From positions 1-42,993 of the forward strand of contig JANLPT010000118.1 of the NCBI GenBank assembly GCA_031367405.1: a DNA stretch of 42,993 nucleotides. Reading direction: 5' to 3'. Within the stretch, counting starts at the first letter, position 1, and the number at the start of each line of letters is the position of its first letter. The notes under the pieces are model-generated. The model ran no database searches and had not been told where the DNA came from. It saw only the letters and a program-made list of their open reading frames with translations. Below, piece after piece: positions 1 to 8,130 of the stretch. The position numbers were made by a program, and so were the translations under genes. Origin of the DNA: JALHNI01 sp031367405 (GTDB lineage Bacteria; Acidobacteriota; Terriglobia; Bryobacterales; Bryobacteraceae).

Positions 1-726
1 CACAAAGGCGGCATCCACGTTAGTGCGGTGCTGAAGGATTCGCGCACTTACGAACACATCGCGCCGGAGTTAGTCGGCAATGTGCAGCGCGTGCTGATGT
101 CAGACCTTTCGGGGCGCGCCAACATCGTCCATAAGACTACCGAAAAGGGCCTGCCCGAACTCTCCGAATCCAGCCGCCGTGACTTACTCGACCGCATGAA
201 GCAGTTGGAGTACGAGGGATACGAATTCGAAGCCGCCGAAGGCTCCTTCGAGTTACTGGTGCATCAGGCGGCGCGGCCGGATTCGGCACCGTTCGAAGTG
301 ATCGCCTACGAGGTGATCACCCATGTGAACCAGAGCAAGGCGATTAAGCATACCGGTTCGATGAGCGAGGCTACGGTGACAGTGCGGGTGGGCGAGAACG
401 TCTACGTGGCCACCTCGCGGTCGCAGCAAGGGCCCGTCAATGCGCTGGACCAGGCGTTGCGTGAATGCATCGAAAGCACTTACCCGCGTTGCTCGGAAGT
501 GACGCTGGTCGACTATAAGGTCAGGGTGCGCGAAACGAATCGCGGCACGGGTTCGCGCGTGCGGGTGTTGATTAATTGGCACGATGGCCAACGCTCATTT
601 ACGACGGTGGGGGTGTCAGAAAATATCCTGGAAGCGAGCTGGAAAGCGATGGTGGATGCGTTGCAGCTCGAGATCTACCGCGAGTTGAGCGCCACCACTG
701 TGATCGAGGCTAGAAGAAGAAGCTGA
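1..726 (+). CDS. cimA: (R)-citramalate synthase, C-terminal part (partial at window edge)
   Basis: The reading frame is open from base 1 and ends at the TGA at 724-726, so the N-terminal catalytic TIM barrel lies outside the window. It opens with HKGGIHVSAV, the conserved segment just after the catalytic barrel in the isopropylmalate/citramalate/homocitrate synthase family. The last ~150 residues form the LeuA-type allosteric dimerisation domain, with SEATVTVRVG, GPVNALDQALR, DYKVRV and TVGVSENILEASWKA, which fit the citramalate synthase subgroup better than LeuA. The family condenses pyruvate with acetyl-CoA in the threonine-independent isoleucine route. The 3' end overlaps the convergent barrel gene by 17 bases. 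Citramalate rather than isopropylmalate specificity is inferred from the C-terminal domain only. Confidence 0.88.
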   Translation, partial: HKGGIHVSAVLKDSRTYEHIAPELVGNVQRVLMSDLSGRANIVHKTTEKGLPELSESSRRDLLDRMKQLEYEGYEFEAAEGSFELLVHQAARPDSAPFEVIAYEVITHVNQSKAIKHTGSMSEATVTVRVGENVYVATSRSQQGPVNALDQALRECIESTYPRCSEVTLVDYKVRVRETNRGTGSRVRVLINWHDGQRSFTTVGVSENILEASWKAMVDALQLEIYRELSATTVIEARRRS

Positions 727-2521
727 CGCCGCCGCGCAGGGCGCGTGGCGTGTGAATCAGCAGCAGGCGGCGACCGAGGGGCGTGTCGAGGGGCAGGTAG
801 CCTTGCGCGAGCATGTTGCGCGCCTCGGCGTGGATCTCCATGCGGCCGGGCATGCCGAAAAGGCCAGGCACGGGCTGGCGCAGACTAAAGTTGAGACCGG
901 ATTCAGGATAGGTCCGCTGGGTGAGGTACATGTGCCCTGGCGTGAGGGAGCGGTAGTCGGTCCATTGATAACTCGCGCCGAGTTTGGTGCCCACCACGGG
1001 CAGAGTTCCGTTGAGGCGCATGGTGACGTAAAACTGTTGGGCGCGATGGAGCGCGGCCCGGATCTCGCCCGGTTCGACGATATTCAACGCTCGCTGTTCG
1101 GTGCGCAAGACGCCGCCGCGGCCCACCGTGATGGAAGCCGACACCCAATCGTTCACCTTCTCGGTGACGGTGCCCGAAAACCCCATGCGCTTGTACGCAC
1201 CGACATTAAAAACGGAGCTATTGGAACTTAGGTCAGGCAGAAGTTCGGACGGCGGCAGGAGGCCATTGGCGCCGGCCATGGTGAGTGCGCCGTTGCGGAC
1301 GCTTTCGCGATAGGCGGCCACGGAAATCGTTCGCGAGCCAATCACCTTCTGGTAACCCAACTCAAAATTCTCGGTACGCTGGATCCGGGTGCTGCCACCG
1401 GCCAGCGTGAGACGGGGGAACATGCCGAGAGCGGTGAGATTCTGCGAGAGATCGGCGTTCTTGTCCGCGCGTTGTTCCAGCAACTCGATCGGCGGTGCGC
1501 CCGAACTGAAGCCGAACTCGATGGCACCAAACGAACCCAATTCGTAGGTGGCGCGCGCATAGGGGCTCACGTAATTCAGACGCTCAATGAATGTGACCGA
1601 GTCGAGCGAGAAGCCGTATTCGACCAGCAAGTCATCCGTCACTTGTTTTTTTTCGGCTACCGACAGCGACAGAGTCCGCAGCATTGGCGTCTCCGAACCC
1701 GATAGTATGCCGCCGGCCAGCCGCGCCGGTAGAAAGACTTGCCGCATGGTCAGCTTCACTTCAGGATTCATCAAGCTCGCGTCGCCCGTACCGCGGCGGA
1801 AGCTGGTGAGAAAACCGGCCATCGGCGTGCCGTTTACCGGAGAATAGCCAACGTTGCCGCTGACGCTCACATGATTCGAACCGAAGACGGAAGTCGCCAT
1901 GGCGAAGGCAGTGCCCAAGTCCTGTTGGTTCGAATAGGCGGCCGATTCGCCCGCCGAAACCTTCACCATGCCGCGCGTATCGGAGAAAACGCTGGATTCG
2001 TGACGCGCCGGCTGGTTGATGTCATAGCCCGGCAGAGCGCGAAGCACGGGTCGTGAAGCCGCTGAACCACGCAGAACCCACTTCCAATCGTCGCTCATGA
2101 GTTTGGCGGCACCGGGTGCCGAATAGAACAGTTCCACGGAACTGAGGAGACTGGCCAAATGGATGTTGAGGAAACTGGCCCGGCCGGCCTGGACTTGGAT
2201 GTTGCTCTTCATGGCCGGCACAAAGCTGGCCAGCGTCACCTTAATGCTGTAGATGTCGGGGAGGATCTGGTCGAAGCCGAATTGACCTCGCTCGTTGGTG
2301 ACGGCCCGGACGATGGGCCGGTCGTAACGGTTGAGGAGCCAGACAGTGGCCCCCATTTGGACGCCGCCAGCGGCGTCGGCCACTACCCCCAGCACGGTAC
2401 CCGGCGAGATGGAGGCAACGGAAATCATGCGGCGCAAGTCGGCACCTTGTCCGAGGCTCGCGGACGCTCCCGCGGCGAGGAGGCTCAATAAGAAGGGACG
2501 CAGTAGATCCTTCACCGGCAC
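710..2521 (-). CDS. Exported outer-membrane barrel protein with N-terminal carboxypeptidase-regulatory-like domain (short Oar/TonB-receptor-like)
   Basis: 603 residues. A hydrophobic signal peptide (about residues 5-25, LLRPFLLSLLAAGASASLG) is followed at about 40-125 by a CarboxypepD_reg-like beta-sandwich (GTVLGVVADAAGG, TNERGQFGFDQILPDIYSIKV). The remainder has alternating beta-strand character and ends in VSFFF, the terminal aromatic typical of outer-membrane barrels. This resembles Acidobacteriota Oar-like TonB-dependent receptors, which are usually near 1000 residues; no plug domain is recognisable. The GTG start at 2519-2521 sits 3-4 bases behind a GGAGGG, and a second in-frame GTG two codons later has better spacing. 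It lies directly downstream of the GWxTD gene on the same strand (34-base gap). The ligand is unknown. Confidence 0.75.
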   Translation of the reverse strand: MPVKDLLRPFLLSLLAAGASASLGQGADLRRMISVASISPGTVLGVVADAAGGVQMGATVWLLNRYDRPIVRAVTNERGQFGFDQILPDIYSIKVTLASFVPAMKSNIQVQAGRASFLNIHLASLLSSVELFYSAPGAAKLMSDDWKWVLRGSAASRPVLRALPGYDINQPARHESSVFSDTRGMVKVSAGESAAYSNQQDLGTAFAMATSVFGSNHVSVSGNVGYSPVNGTPMAGFLTSFRRGTGDASLMNPEVKLTMRQVFLPARLAGGILSGSETPMLRTLSLSVAEKKQVTDDLLVEYGFSLDSVTFIERLNYVSPYARATYELGSFGAIEFGFSSGAPPIELLEQRADKNADLSQNLTALGMFPRLTLAGGSTRIQRTENFELGYQKVIGSRTISVAAYRESVRNGALTMAGANGLLPPSELLPDLSSNSSVFNVGAYKRMGFSGTVTEKVNDWVSASITVGRGGVLRTEQRALNIVEPGEIRAALHRAQQFYVTMRLNGTLPVVGTKLGASYQWTDYRSLTPGHMYLTQRTYPESGLNFSLRQPVPGLFGMPGRMEIHAEARNMLAQGYLPLDTPLGRRLLLIHTPRALRGGVSFFF

Positions 2522-2555
2522 CTGCCCTCCAGTGTGGCAGGAATACTCACATTGA

Positions 2556-4217
2556 TTAAGATACCGTAAAAATGGTCGACGGAGTGAGAATCTGATTGGA
2601 GTTCTTATCCGTTACCTTCATCTTGAGCGTGTACTTGCCCGGTTCAAGACTCTGAAGCGGCAGTAATTTTTCAATCGTCACTTGGTTGGCCGACGCGCCG
2701 GCGATGTCCTTCACTTCTTCCGTGAACTCCAACACCTTCAAATTGGCGCTGTTCACGATCTCATATTCAATGGTGCCATTCGGCTTCTTGCTCTTCTCGT
2801 CGGGCGAGAAATTATAGAAGTTGGCGAAGATGCCCATCTTCTCGTCGCGGCGGAAACTCTCGCCGAGGCGCGGACGCACTTTAGAAGTGCCGATGACGAA
2901 CTGGCCCGCACCAATTTGCTTGGTGGGCACCTTCTCAATCATGTCGGCGAGAATCACCGAGCTCATGGCCAGCTTTTCGTCGTCGAAGCGCGGCACGTCG
3001 AGGGCGACTTCGTAATTGTTCATATTGCCGCCGATGACGTCCTTGGCGACGACGTTCAAGCGGTAACGGCCGGGGGCCAGCGGAATGGCGTTCTGATAGA
3101 TAGCCTTGCCCTTGGACGCTTCGCCCAGCATTTCGGTCGGCACTTCGATGGAGACCGGGTGCTCAAAGACGTTCGCCACGCGGCGCGTCATGGTGGTGAC
3201 GCGAGCGTAAATGTTCACGAGCGCCTTGGAGAGTTGCGCCTCCTGCTTAAACTGGAGGTCCTTGCGCTCGAACTGGATGGTGACGTAGGCGTTGACCGTG
3301 GCGTTGGTCATCTTGATGAAGTCGATGCGCACCTGCATGGGCAGCACATTGAAGGTGATCTTGGAATTCACCTGCGCCTCAAGATCGCGGAACTTGATCT
3401 TGGGCGCCTTCTGCAAGTTGGCGAATTGCTGCAAGCGCTCAAACTGATTCATCTTCATCGGCATGGCCTGGTTGCCGGTGCCGAGACGAGTGCCGTCGGT
3501 GCGGCTGAAGCGATCGGTCTTGTTGGAGAGGCCCATTTGCTCGTAAAGCGTCAAGCCGGCGCCGGGCACCATCATGAGGGCGTCTTTTTCAGACGGGTCC
3601 ATGGTCATGCGGAACTCACCGGTCATGGTGGTATCGACGAATTCGATGTTGATGTCCTGGCCTACGCCTTCAATCCAGCGGTAGCGCCACTTCTGGAAGG
3701 GGAAGGTCGACGTAGTACCGCCGCCTTCTTCAATCGGCCGCTCGTAGGTGCCGCCCGACGGATGATCTTCGAGTTCGTCGGGCGGGCCGAAGGTGATGTA
3801 GATGCGGCCACGGTCACTCTTCCAGCCCGGAATGCCCGACGCGAAGCGTTCATTGGTATAGGCGATCCGGCGATAGTGCTCTTCTTTGTACTCGTTTTCC
3901 TGAGAGTCCGGCGATGGGTCGCGACGCAGCCAGAATTGTTCGATGAACTGCTCGCGTTCGTCATCGGTCGCGAGGCGCTTCCAGGTGGTGCGCTCCTCAT
4001 CGGTGATGATGTAGGTGACGTCCTCGTTTAACCATTTGCGGAAGGGGGTCTCGAGTTCTTTGCGTAGCTTATCTTCGCGGCGCTTCTTTTCCTTGTCGGT
4101 CATCGGCCGGGCGATGGTTTCCCGCTGGCCATTTTCCGCAGCTTTCTTGTCAGCCGCTAGAGCCGCGCCGGTGAGCGCGATTCCCGTGATGAGCAGTCCA
4201 AGCGCTAGATGTCGCAT
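2556..4217 (-). CDS. GWxTD-domain exported protein
   Basis: 553 residues from the ATG at 4215-4217, chosen because it places a signal peptide (MRHLALGLLITGIALTGAALA) at the N-terminus; the frame stays open 15 codons further upstream. The domain recognised in Acidobacteria and Bacteroidetes as GWxTD spans about residues 60-230: FIEQFWLRRDPSPDS, then GWKSDRGRIYITFGPPDE near 131-147, then FQKWRYRW. Here the name-giving motif reads GWKSD instead of GWxTD. The C-terminal part has beta-sandwich character, ending in a strand-rich segment (LEPGKYTLKMKVTDKNSNQ). The function of the family is unknown; a periplasmic or surface location is inferred from the leader. The next gene on the strand is the barrel protein, suggesting a two-gene envelope unit. 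Confidence 0.82.
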   Translation of the reverse strand: MRHLALGLLITGIALTGAALAADKKAAENGQRETIARPMTDKEKKRREDKLRKELETPFRKWLNEDVTYIITDEERTTWKRLATDDEREQFIEQFWLRRDPSPDSQENEYKEEHYRRIAYTNERFASGIPGWKSDRGRIYITFGPPDELEDHPSGGTYERPIEEGGGTTSTFPFQKWRYRWIEGVGQDINIEFVDTTMTGEFRMTMDPSEKDALMMVPGAGLTLYEQMGLSNKTDRFSRTDGTRLGTGNQAMPMKMNQFERLQQFANLQKAPKIKFRDLEAQVNSKITFNVLPMQVRIDFIKMTNATVNAYVTIQFERKDLQFKQEAQLSKALVNIYARVTTMTRRVANVFEHPVSIEVPTEMLGEASKGKAIYQNAIPLAPGRYRLNVVAKDVIGGNMNNYEVALDVPRFDDEKLAMSSVILADMIEKVPTKQIGAGQFVIGTSKVRPRLGESFRRDEKMGIFANFYNFSPDEKSKKPNGTIEYEIVNSANLKVLEFTEEVKDIAGASANQVTIEKLLPLQSLEPGKYTLKMKVTDKNSNQILTPSTIFTVS

Positions 4218-4503
4218 ATCTCGTCTTCTTCCCGTCCTTGCGTCAGATTCCACTCTTCCCAAGCCTCAGAGTTTGCCGGAAGTACGCAATTAGACCTAGT
4301 TTGATTCTAGGCCTGTCAGCGAAACACAGTCAAGGCTCAATCCGGGGGGGCGGCTTCTAATTTAACATTCTTTCTTTTGAACTACTTAGCGGATACGAAT
4401 CGGCACAGGTGGGCGCACAGGGGGCTTCTGAAATCGTGGCGCTATGCATAAATCCTTTTCGCCTCTCAGATTATTCCCTCGCCTGGCGGTATCGCGCTGC
4501 CGG

Positions 4504-4533
4504 TATACTGCCTAGAGAGTTCATCGGGAGGAA
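4504..4533 (+). promoter_or_regulatory. galE -10 element and ribosome binding site
   Basis: TATACT at 4504-4509 is a good -10 hexamer; no convincing -35 is seen 16-18 bases upstream. GGGAGGAA at 4526-4533 is a strong Shine-Dalgarno sequence about 9 bases before the GTG at 4543 and decides that start. Bases 4218-4503 between the divergent GWxTD gene and this site hold no recognisable gene. Confidence 0.55.
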
Positions 4534-4542
4534 TTCCATCTC

Positions 4543-5511
4543 GTGCGTGTCTTGGTGTGCGGAGGGGCTGGTTACATTGGCAGCCATACGGCGAAACTGC
4601 TGGCGCAACGCGGGCACACGCCCGTCGTTTACGACGATCTTTCGAACGGCCATGCCTGGGCGGTCAAATGGGGCCCTTTGGAACAAGGCACCTTGGGCGA
4701 TGGTGCCCGGCTGAAGGAAGTGATCGAGCGCCACCGGATCGAAGCCGTGGTGCATTTTGCCGCGTTTATTCAGGTGGGGGAAAGCGTGGAGCGTCCCGCC
4801 AAATACTATCGCAACAACTTCGTCAACACGCTGACTCTGCTGGAGGCGATGGTCGAGACGGGTGTGCGCGACATCATCTTCAGCTCGACGGCAGCCACCT
4901 ACGGCATGCCGGAGCAGATGCCGATTCCCGAGACCGAAAAGCAGTTGCCGATCAATCCGTATGGGGAGAGCAAGCTCTTTGTCGAATACGCCTTGCGCGC
5001 CTTCGCGCATGCGCATGGCATTCGCTGGGTGGTCTTCCGCTATTTCAACGCGGCGGGTGCCGATCCGGATGGCGAAATCGGCGAGGACCATTCGCCCGAG
5101 TCGCACCTGATTCCGCTGATCATCCAGGCGGCGCTCGGCCAACGGCCGCACATTAGCGTCTTCGGCACGGACTATCCCACCAAAGACGGCACCTGCGTCC
5201 GCGATTATGTGCATATCTGCGACTTGGCCGAGGCTCATGTGACGGCGCTCGATTACCTGGGTAAAGGTGGCGAGTCCATGGCGCTCAATTTGGGGACTGG
5301 GGAAGGCTACACGGTTCGTGAGGTGATCCAGGCGGTGGAACGGGTGTCGGGCAGGCCGGTGCCGGTGATCGGGAATCCTCGACGCGAAGGCGATTCGGCC
5401 AGTCTGGTGGCGGACGCTCGCCGGGCCCGGGAAGTGCTCGGTTGGGAGCCAAAGCTCTCGTCGATCGGCGACATTGTCCGAACCGCTTGGCGCTGGCACT
5501 CCAGGCGATAA
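4543..5511 (+). CDS. galE: UDP-glucose 4-epimerase
   Basis: 322 residues, typical length for the family. Interconverts UDP-glucose and UDP-galactose using bound NAD in the cytoplasm. The extended-SDR NAD-binding motif GGAGYIGSH is at residues 7-15, the catalytic Ser/Thr at 114-116 (SST) and the YxxxK pair at Tyr140/Lys144 (YGESK). The substrate-side segment TKDGTCVRDYVHICDLAEAH, characteristic of GalE, follows near residue 212. The GTG start is supported by a strong GGGAGG ribosome binding site. It appears monocistronic: the next gene starts 189 bases downstream and has its own promoter-like sequence. It probably supplies galactose units for envelope polysaccharide. Related nucleotide-sugar epimerases are possible, but the motifs favour GalE. 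Confidence 0.93.
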   Translation: MRVLVCGGAGYIGSHTAKLLAQRGHTPVVYDDLSNGHAWAVKWGPLEQGTLGDGARLKEVIERHRIEAVVHFAAFIQVGESVERPAKYYRNNFVNTLTLLEAMVETGVRDIIFSSTAATYGMPEQMPIPETEKQLPINPYGESKLFVEYALRAFAHAHGIRWVVFRYFNAAGADPDGEIGEDHSPESHLIPLIIQAALGQRPHISVFGTDYPTKDGTCVRDYVHICDLAEAHVTALDYLGKGGESMALNLGTGEGYTVREVIQAVERVSGRPVPVIGNPRREGDSASLVADARRAREVLGWEPKLSSIGDIVRTAWRWHSRR

Positions 5512-5526
5512 ATTTTAAGATTCACG

Positions 5527-5544
5527 GCGGGCGGTATAGCTCGC
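5527..5544 (+). terminator. Weak hairpin after galE
   Basis: GCGGGC at 5527-5532 can pair with GCTCGC at 5539-5544 (one G-U) around a six-base loop, 16 bases after the galE stop. No T-run follows directly, so rho-independent termination is uncertain. Confidence 0.25.
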
Positions 5545-5649
5545 GCCGCGCGGCCACCGTTTTACTCGGAGCAGTCCGTAACTCTTAGACCGGCAATGGG
5601 TTACAAGCATTTTGAGAATAATGTCGCAATAACAAATGGCCCACGAGCG

Positions 5650-5693
5650 GGCTAAAATTTAGCCGTGCATCCACCGCCCCATTCAGCTAAAAT
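5650..5693 (+). promoter_or_regulatory. Palindrome with two -10-like boxes before the DinB-like gene
   Basis: GGCTAAA-A-TTTAGCC (5650-5664) is a perfect 7-bp inverted repeat around one base and contains TAAAAT (5653-5658) six bases before an in-frame GTG at 5665. A second TAAAAT at 5688-5693 ends seven bases before the ATG at 5701. No Shine-Dalgarno sequence precedes either start, which suggests a leaderless transcript and a possible operator over the promoter. Function is inferred from position only. Confidence 0.4.
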
Positions 5694-5700
5694 CGACGCC

Positions 5701-6204
5701 ATGAGCATTGCGCAATCTCTCTTACCCGAGTTCGACCAGGAAATGGCTGGGACGCGAAAGGTGCTGGATCGGCTGCCCGATGACAAGTTCGGCTGGAAGC
5801 CGCACGTCAAGTCGATGAGCCTTGGTCAACTGGCCAATGACCTTGCCCATATGGCAACTTGGGGAGCGATCACGGTGGAACAGGCCTCGTTCGACGTGGC
5901 ACCCGTCGAGGGGCCGCCGGTCGAGACGCCCAAAGCCGCGTCGCGCGCCGAGGTACTGGAACACTTCGATGCGGGTGCGAAGAAATTCCGCACCCTGCTG
6001 GAGGCAACCTCAGATGCGGCAATGATGGAGAACTGGTCGCTGTTGATGGCGGGCAAACCATTGATGACGATGCCGAGGATCGCCGTCCTGCGCGGCATGG
6101 TGATGAACCACATCATCCACCATCGGGCGCAATTGACCGTGTACTACCGGCTCAACGACATTCCGGTTCCGGGACTGTATGGTCCGTCGGCGGACGAAAA
6201 GTAA
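5701..6204 (+). CDS. DinB-family (YfiT-like) putative metal-dependent protein
   Basis: 167 residues from the ATG at 5701; an in-frame GTG at 5665 would add 12 residues without helix-bundle character. The four-helix DinB fold is suggested by length and by the three expected metal-binding histidines: His50 in NDLAHMATW, and His137 and His141 in NHIIHHRAQLTVYYRL. Members range from DNA-damage-induced proteins of unknown activity to thiol-dependent transferases (bacillithiol, mycothiol or maleylpyruvate related), so no reaction can be assigned. It stands alone, with the next gene on the opposite strand, and has promoter-like sequence directly in front of it. Confidence 0.82.
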   Translation: MSIAQSLLPEFDQEMAGTRKVLDRLPDDKFGWKPHVKSMSLGQLANDLAHMATWGAITVEQASFDVAPVEGPPVETPKAASRAEVLEHFDAGAKKFRTLLEATSDAAMMENWSLLMAGKPLMTMPRIAVLRGMVMNHIIHHRAQLTVYYRLNDIPVPGLYGPSADEK

Positions 6205-6263
6205 GGGCGTTTTGAGATGGCGCTCGCATCATTTCTCGCCGCGTTAATGGTCCCCTCCCTAAA

Positions 6264-6308
6264 GGCCGGGGTTCGTCAGACTTACGCAGGCGGGCCGGGG
6301 GTCCGCCT
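6264..6308 (+). repeat. Dispersed intergenic element, copy 1, with a hairpin at its end
   Basis: Block A, GGCCGGGGTTCGTCA (6264-6278), and block B, GCGGGCCGGGGG (6290-6301), are separated by 11 bases. The same two blocks, with one base changed in A and a 12-base spacer, recur at 19274-19312. Block B also forms the left side of a hairpin here: AGGCGGGCC (6288-6296) pairs with GGTCCGCCT (6300-6308) with one G-U. Both copies lie shortly after the 3' end of a plus-strand gene, 60 bases after the DinB-like stop in this case. The rest of the gap 6205-6412 shows no gene. Confidence 0.5.
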
Positions 6309-6412
6309 TCGTCGATATTAAAGGACTTGCGAGTGTGCGCCATTCTCGCCGGATGGCGGCAAACTCGCTTTCACCGGCGGGCGCGGCTGGTGGACGGGTG
6401 AATAACTCAGCG

Positions 6413-6853
6413 CTAATTGGCGGCAACCGCGTGGCGCGCTTGCCGGTTCACCAGCCGGGTGGCGCGGTCGCTGATGAGCGCCGCGACTTGGGCAAAAAAC
6501 TCGGGCAAATTTTCGGGAGCCACCAGGAAATCGGTCAGCTGCCGCCGGTCGGCTGCGGCATTCAGGTTCGTATTGAGGACGGCCGTGGCGGGCTTGTAGT
6601 CCATCATCCGAGCGTGGGCGATCACTTTCAGGCCGGAGTTCGGAGTCTCCATCGACATCTCAGTGAGCACCAAAGCATATTCGTCGGCGTCGAGTTTCCC
6701 TACGGCTTCCGCCGCAGTGGCAGCCGTATCCACCTGATAGCCCCCCGCCTCCAGCACTGTTTGCAAGGTAAGCCGCGAGGCTGGGTGGTCGTCGGCGACA
6801 AGCACGCGGGCCAAGTCTAAGCCTTGCCGACGCACTACTCTGGTCATCATCAT
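6413..6853 (-). CDS. Degenerate response-regulator receiver domain protein (pseudo-receiver)
   Basis: About 146 residues from the first of three consecutive ATG codons (6845-6853); the frame is open further upstream but that part has no domain character. It is a CheY-like receiver without output domain. The acidic pair is present (ADD, residues 20-22), but the phosphorylated Asp of the usual DxM/DxxMP strand is Glu65 (LVLTEMSMETP), and the conserved Lys near the last strand appears as Ala in FLVAPENLPEF. In receivers generally, Asp-to-Glu can imitate the phosphorylated state, and loss of Lys impairs signalling, so phosphotransfer is unlikely. No kinase is adjacent on this strand. A weak TATACT box at 6881-6886 on the coding strand lies upstream. 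Role unknown, perhaps protein-protein regulation. Confidence 0.72.
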   Translation of the reverse strand: MMMTRVVRRQGLDLARVLVADDHPASRLTLQTVLEAGGYQVDTAATAAEAVGKLDADEYALVLTEMSMETPNSGLKVIAHARMMDYKPATAVLNTNLNAAADRRQLTDFLVAPENLPEFFAQVAALISDRATRLVNRQARHAVAAN

Positions 6854-7072
6854 GTTAATCCAAACCCTATTGCCTGACCCAGTATACGGAAAACTTGTCC
6901 GTTTGAAGCCGCAAAATACGTTGATTGTGCAGAAGATCTTCGATTTCGGGCACTTTCTGGCATCACAATCTGTTAGATGTCTCACGCAGCCCAGGGTTAC
7001 GTCAGAAGCGTAGATTTTTCCGGTACCCGGTATCCCTGGGGCTCCGTTACGGTGCATTCCACTCGCTGTGCT

Positions 7073-8002
7073 CTAGCGAAGACCCGCCACCAGCATCCCG
7101 GGCGCGAGATTCTGGTAGGATTTTCGGGCCGCTGCGAGAGCGTCGTAGCCCGGAAGGACCTGCAACTGGCGGCTGATCTCCACCAGCATCCAGCCGCGAT
7201 AGTGCTTCACCTTGAGCAGCGCGAAGTACTGGGCATAGTCGATGGTCCCGTCGCCGGGCAACAGGAACTGGGGCTGGCCGCCGGTCATCCGGGCATCTTT
7301 TACCGTGATCAACGAACTGCGCGGCAGCAGAGTCTCGAGCGAGACTGGAAGCGCAAGCGGGAGCAATTGGAAATGGCTGTAATCGTAGATCGCCGTTAGG
7401 GCGGGGTGATTCACTTGGTCGAGCAGCCAGATTAGCTTTTCCGGCGTATCGGACGCGCTGCCGATGTGAGACTTGACGGCGAGGCGCAACCGGTTCTCGT
7501 GCGCCACCCTCGCCCAATCGGCCAGCCGGGTGGCCATTTTGTGTTTCACCTGCTCCCACTCCGAGGGCTTGCCCCCCAGGACGGATTGCAGAAGGGGCGG
7601 CCGCTTCGGCGCAATGTTCGGCGCAATGTTCGGCGCAATGTCATGCGCCAAGGCGGCGGCGGTGCGAATGCGGTCGAGGGTGCGGGCGTGCTCTTCGCCG
7701 GAGACCAGCAGGTTGAAGTTCTCGATCATCGACGGAATGGGCAAGGGCTGTTGCCGGATACGCCGTCGAGCGGCGGCGTCGAGCTTCGCGGGCTCGCTGG
7801 GCCAGCCGGCCATCAAGCAGAGTTCGGCGCCGTCGTAACCGATTTCACGAATGGTCGAGAGGGCCTGATCCACCCCCCACATCCGCATGCCGTAGTTGCC
7901 GATGGAAAGTTGCACGGGGCCCCGGGGCGCGGCCCAGAGGGGCATCGCGGCCCACGGCAGAAACTGGCGCCGGTTCACGGCTTGTCGAAACTCCATACGC
8001 AT
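7073..8002 (-). CDS. Exported sugar phosphate isomerase/epimerase-like TIM-barrel protein (AP_endonuc_2 family)
   Basis: 309 residues. The N-terminus NRRQFLPWAAMPLWAAP resembles a Tat-type leader, without a full SRRxFLK motif. The body follows the xylose-isomerase-like TIM-barrel family: REIGYDGAEL near 51-60, AVKSHIGS, TAIYDYSHFQLL, LITVKDAR and GDGTIDYAQYFALLKVKHYRGWMLVEIS, which together carry the His, Asp and Glu residues that normally bind metal. Such Tat-exported isomerase-like proteins are common in Acidobacteria and Planctomycetes beside oxidoreductases acting on sugars or inositols; substrate is unknown. The start is the first ATG of MRMEF. A 12-bp tandem repeat adds NIAP units inside the gene (see separate entry). 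It seems monocistronic. Confidence 0.8.
   Translation of the reverse strand: MRMEFRQAVNRRQFLPWAAMPLWAAPRGPVQLSIGNYGMRMWGVDQALSTIREIGYDGAELCLMAGWPSEPAKLDAAARRRIRQQPLPIPSMIENFNLLVSGEEHARTLDRIRTAAALAHDIAPNIAPNIAPKRPPLLQSVLGGKPSEWEQVKHKMATRLADWARVAHENRLRLAVKSHIGSASDTPEKLIWLLDQVNHPALTAIYDYSHFQLLPLALPVSLETLLPRSSLITVKDARMTGGQPQFLLPGDGTIDYAQYFALLKVKHYRGWMLVEISRQLQVLPGYDALAAARKSYQNLAPGMLVAGLR
7605..7640 (-). repeat. Three tandem 12-bp units inside the TIM-barrel gene
   Basis: The unit TTCGGCGCAATG (plus strand) occurs three times without change at 7605-7616, 7617-7628 and 7629-7640. On the coding strand it adds in-frame repeats giving DIAPNIAPNIAPK. Perfect identity of the units points to recent slippage; length differences between strains would be expected. 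Confidence 0.85.
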
Positions 8003-8060
8003 TGCTTATCACATTCGTAGGAGACGGCACGCTCTTGACTTGTACGCCGGGCTTTCGTCG

Positions 8061-8077
8061 TGAACACTTAGTGTTCA
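8061..8077. promoter_or_regulatory. Operator-like perfect palindrome
   Basis: TGAACACT-T-AGTGTTCA is an 8-bp perfect inverted repeat around a single base, the size and symmetry of a dimeric regulator site. It is 59 bases from the start of the TIM-barrel gene (minus strand) and 458 bases from the transketolase start, so control of the former is more likely. The regulator is unknown. Confidence 0.45.
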
Positions 8078-8130
8078 GAGCGGGTGAAAAGGAATCTTGT
8101 TTTACCGCCTCGACGACGAAACGCCCCGCG

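Noticed and set aside
2682..4031. A 449-residue frame on the plus strand opposite the GWxTD gene
   Set aside because: It is the antisense mirror of a well-supported gene with signal peptide and domain motifs. Its product is rich in His, Val, Asp and Arg and has no domain character, as expected from high G+C codon bias.
4471..5499. A 342-residue minus-strand frame over galE
   Set aside because: Mirror of an intact galE; the product shows only the compositional pattern of an antisense frame.
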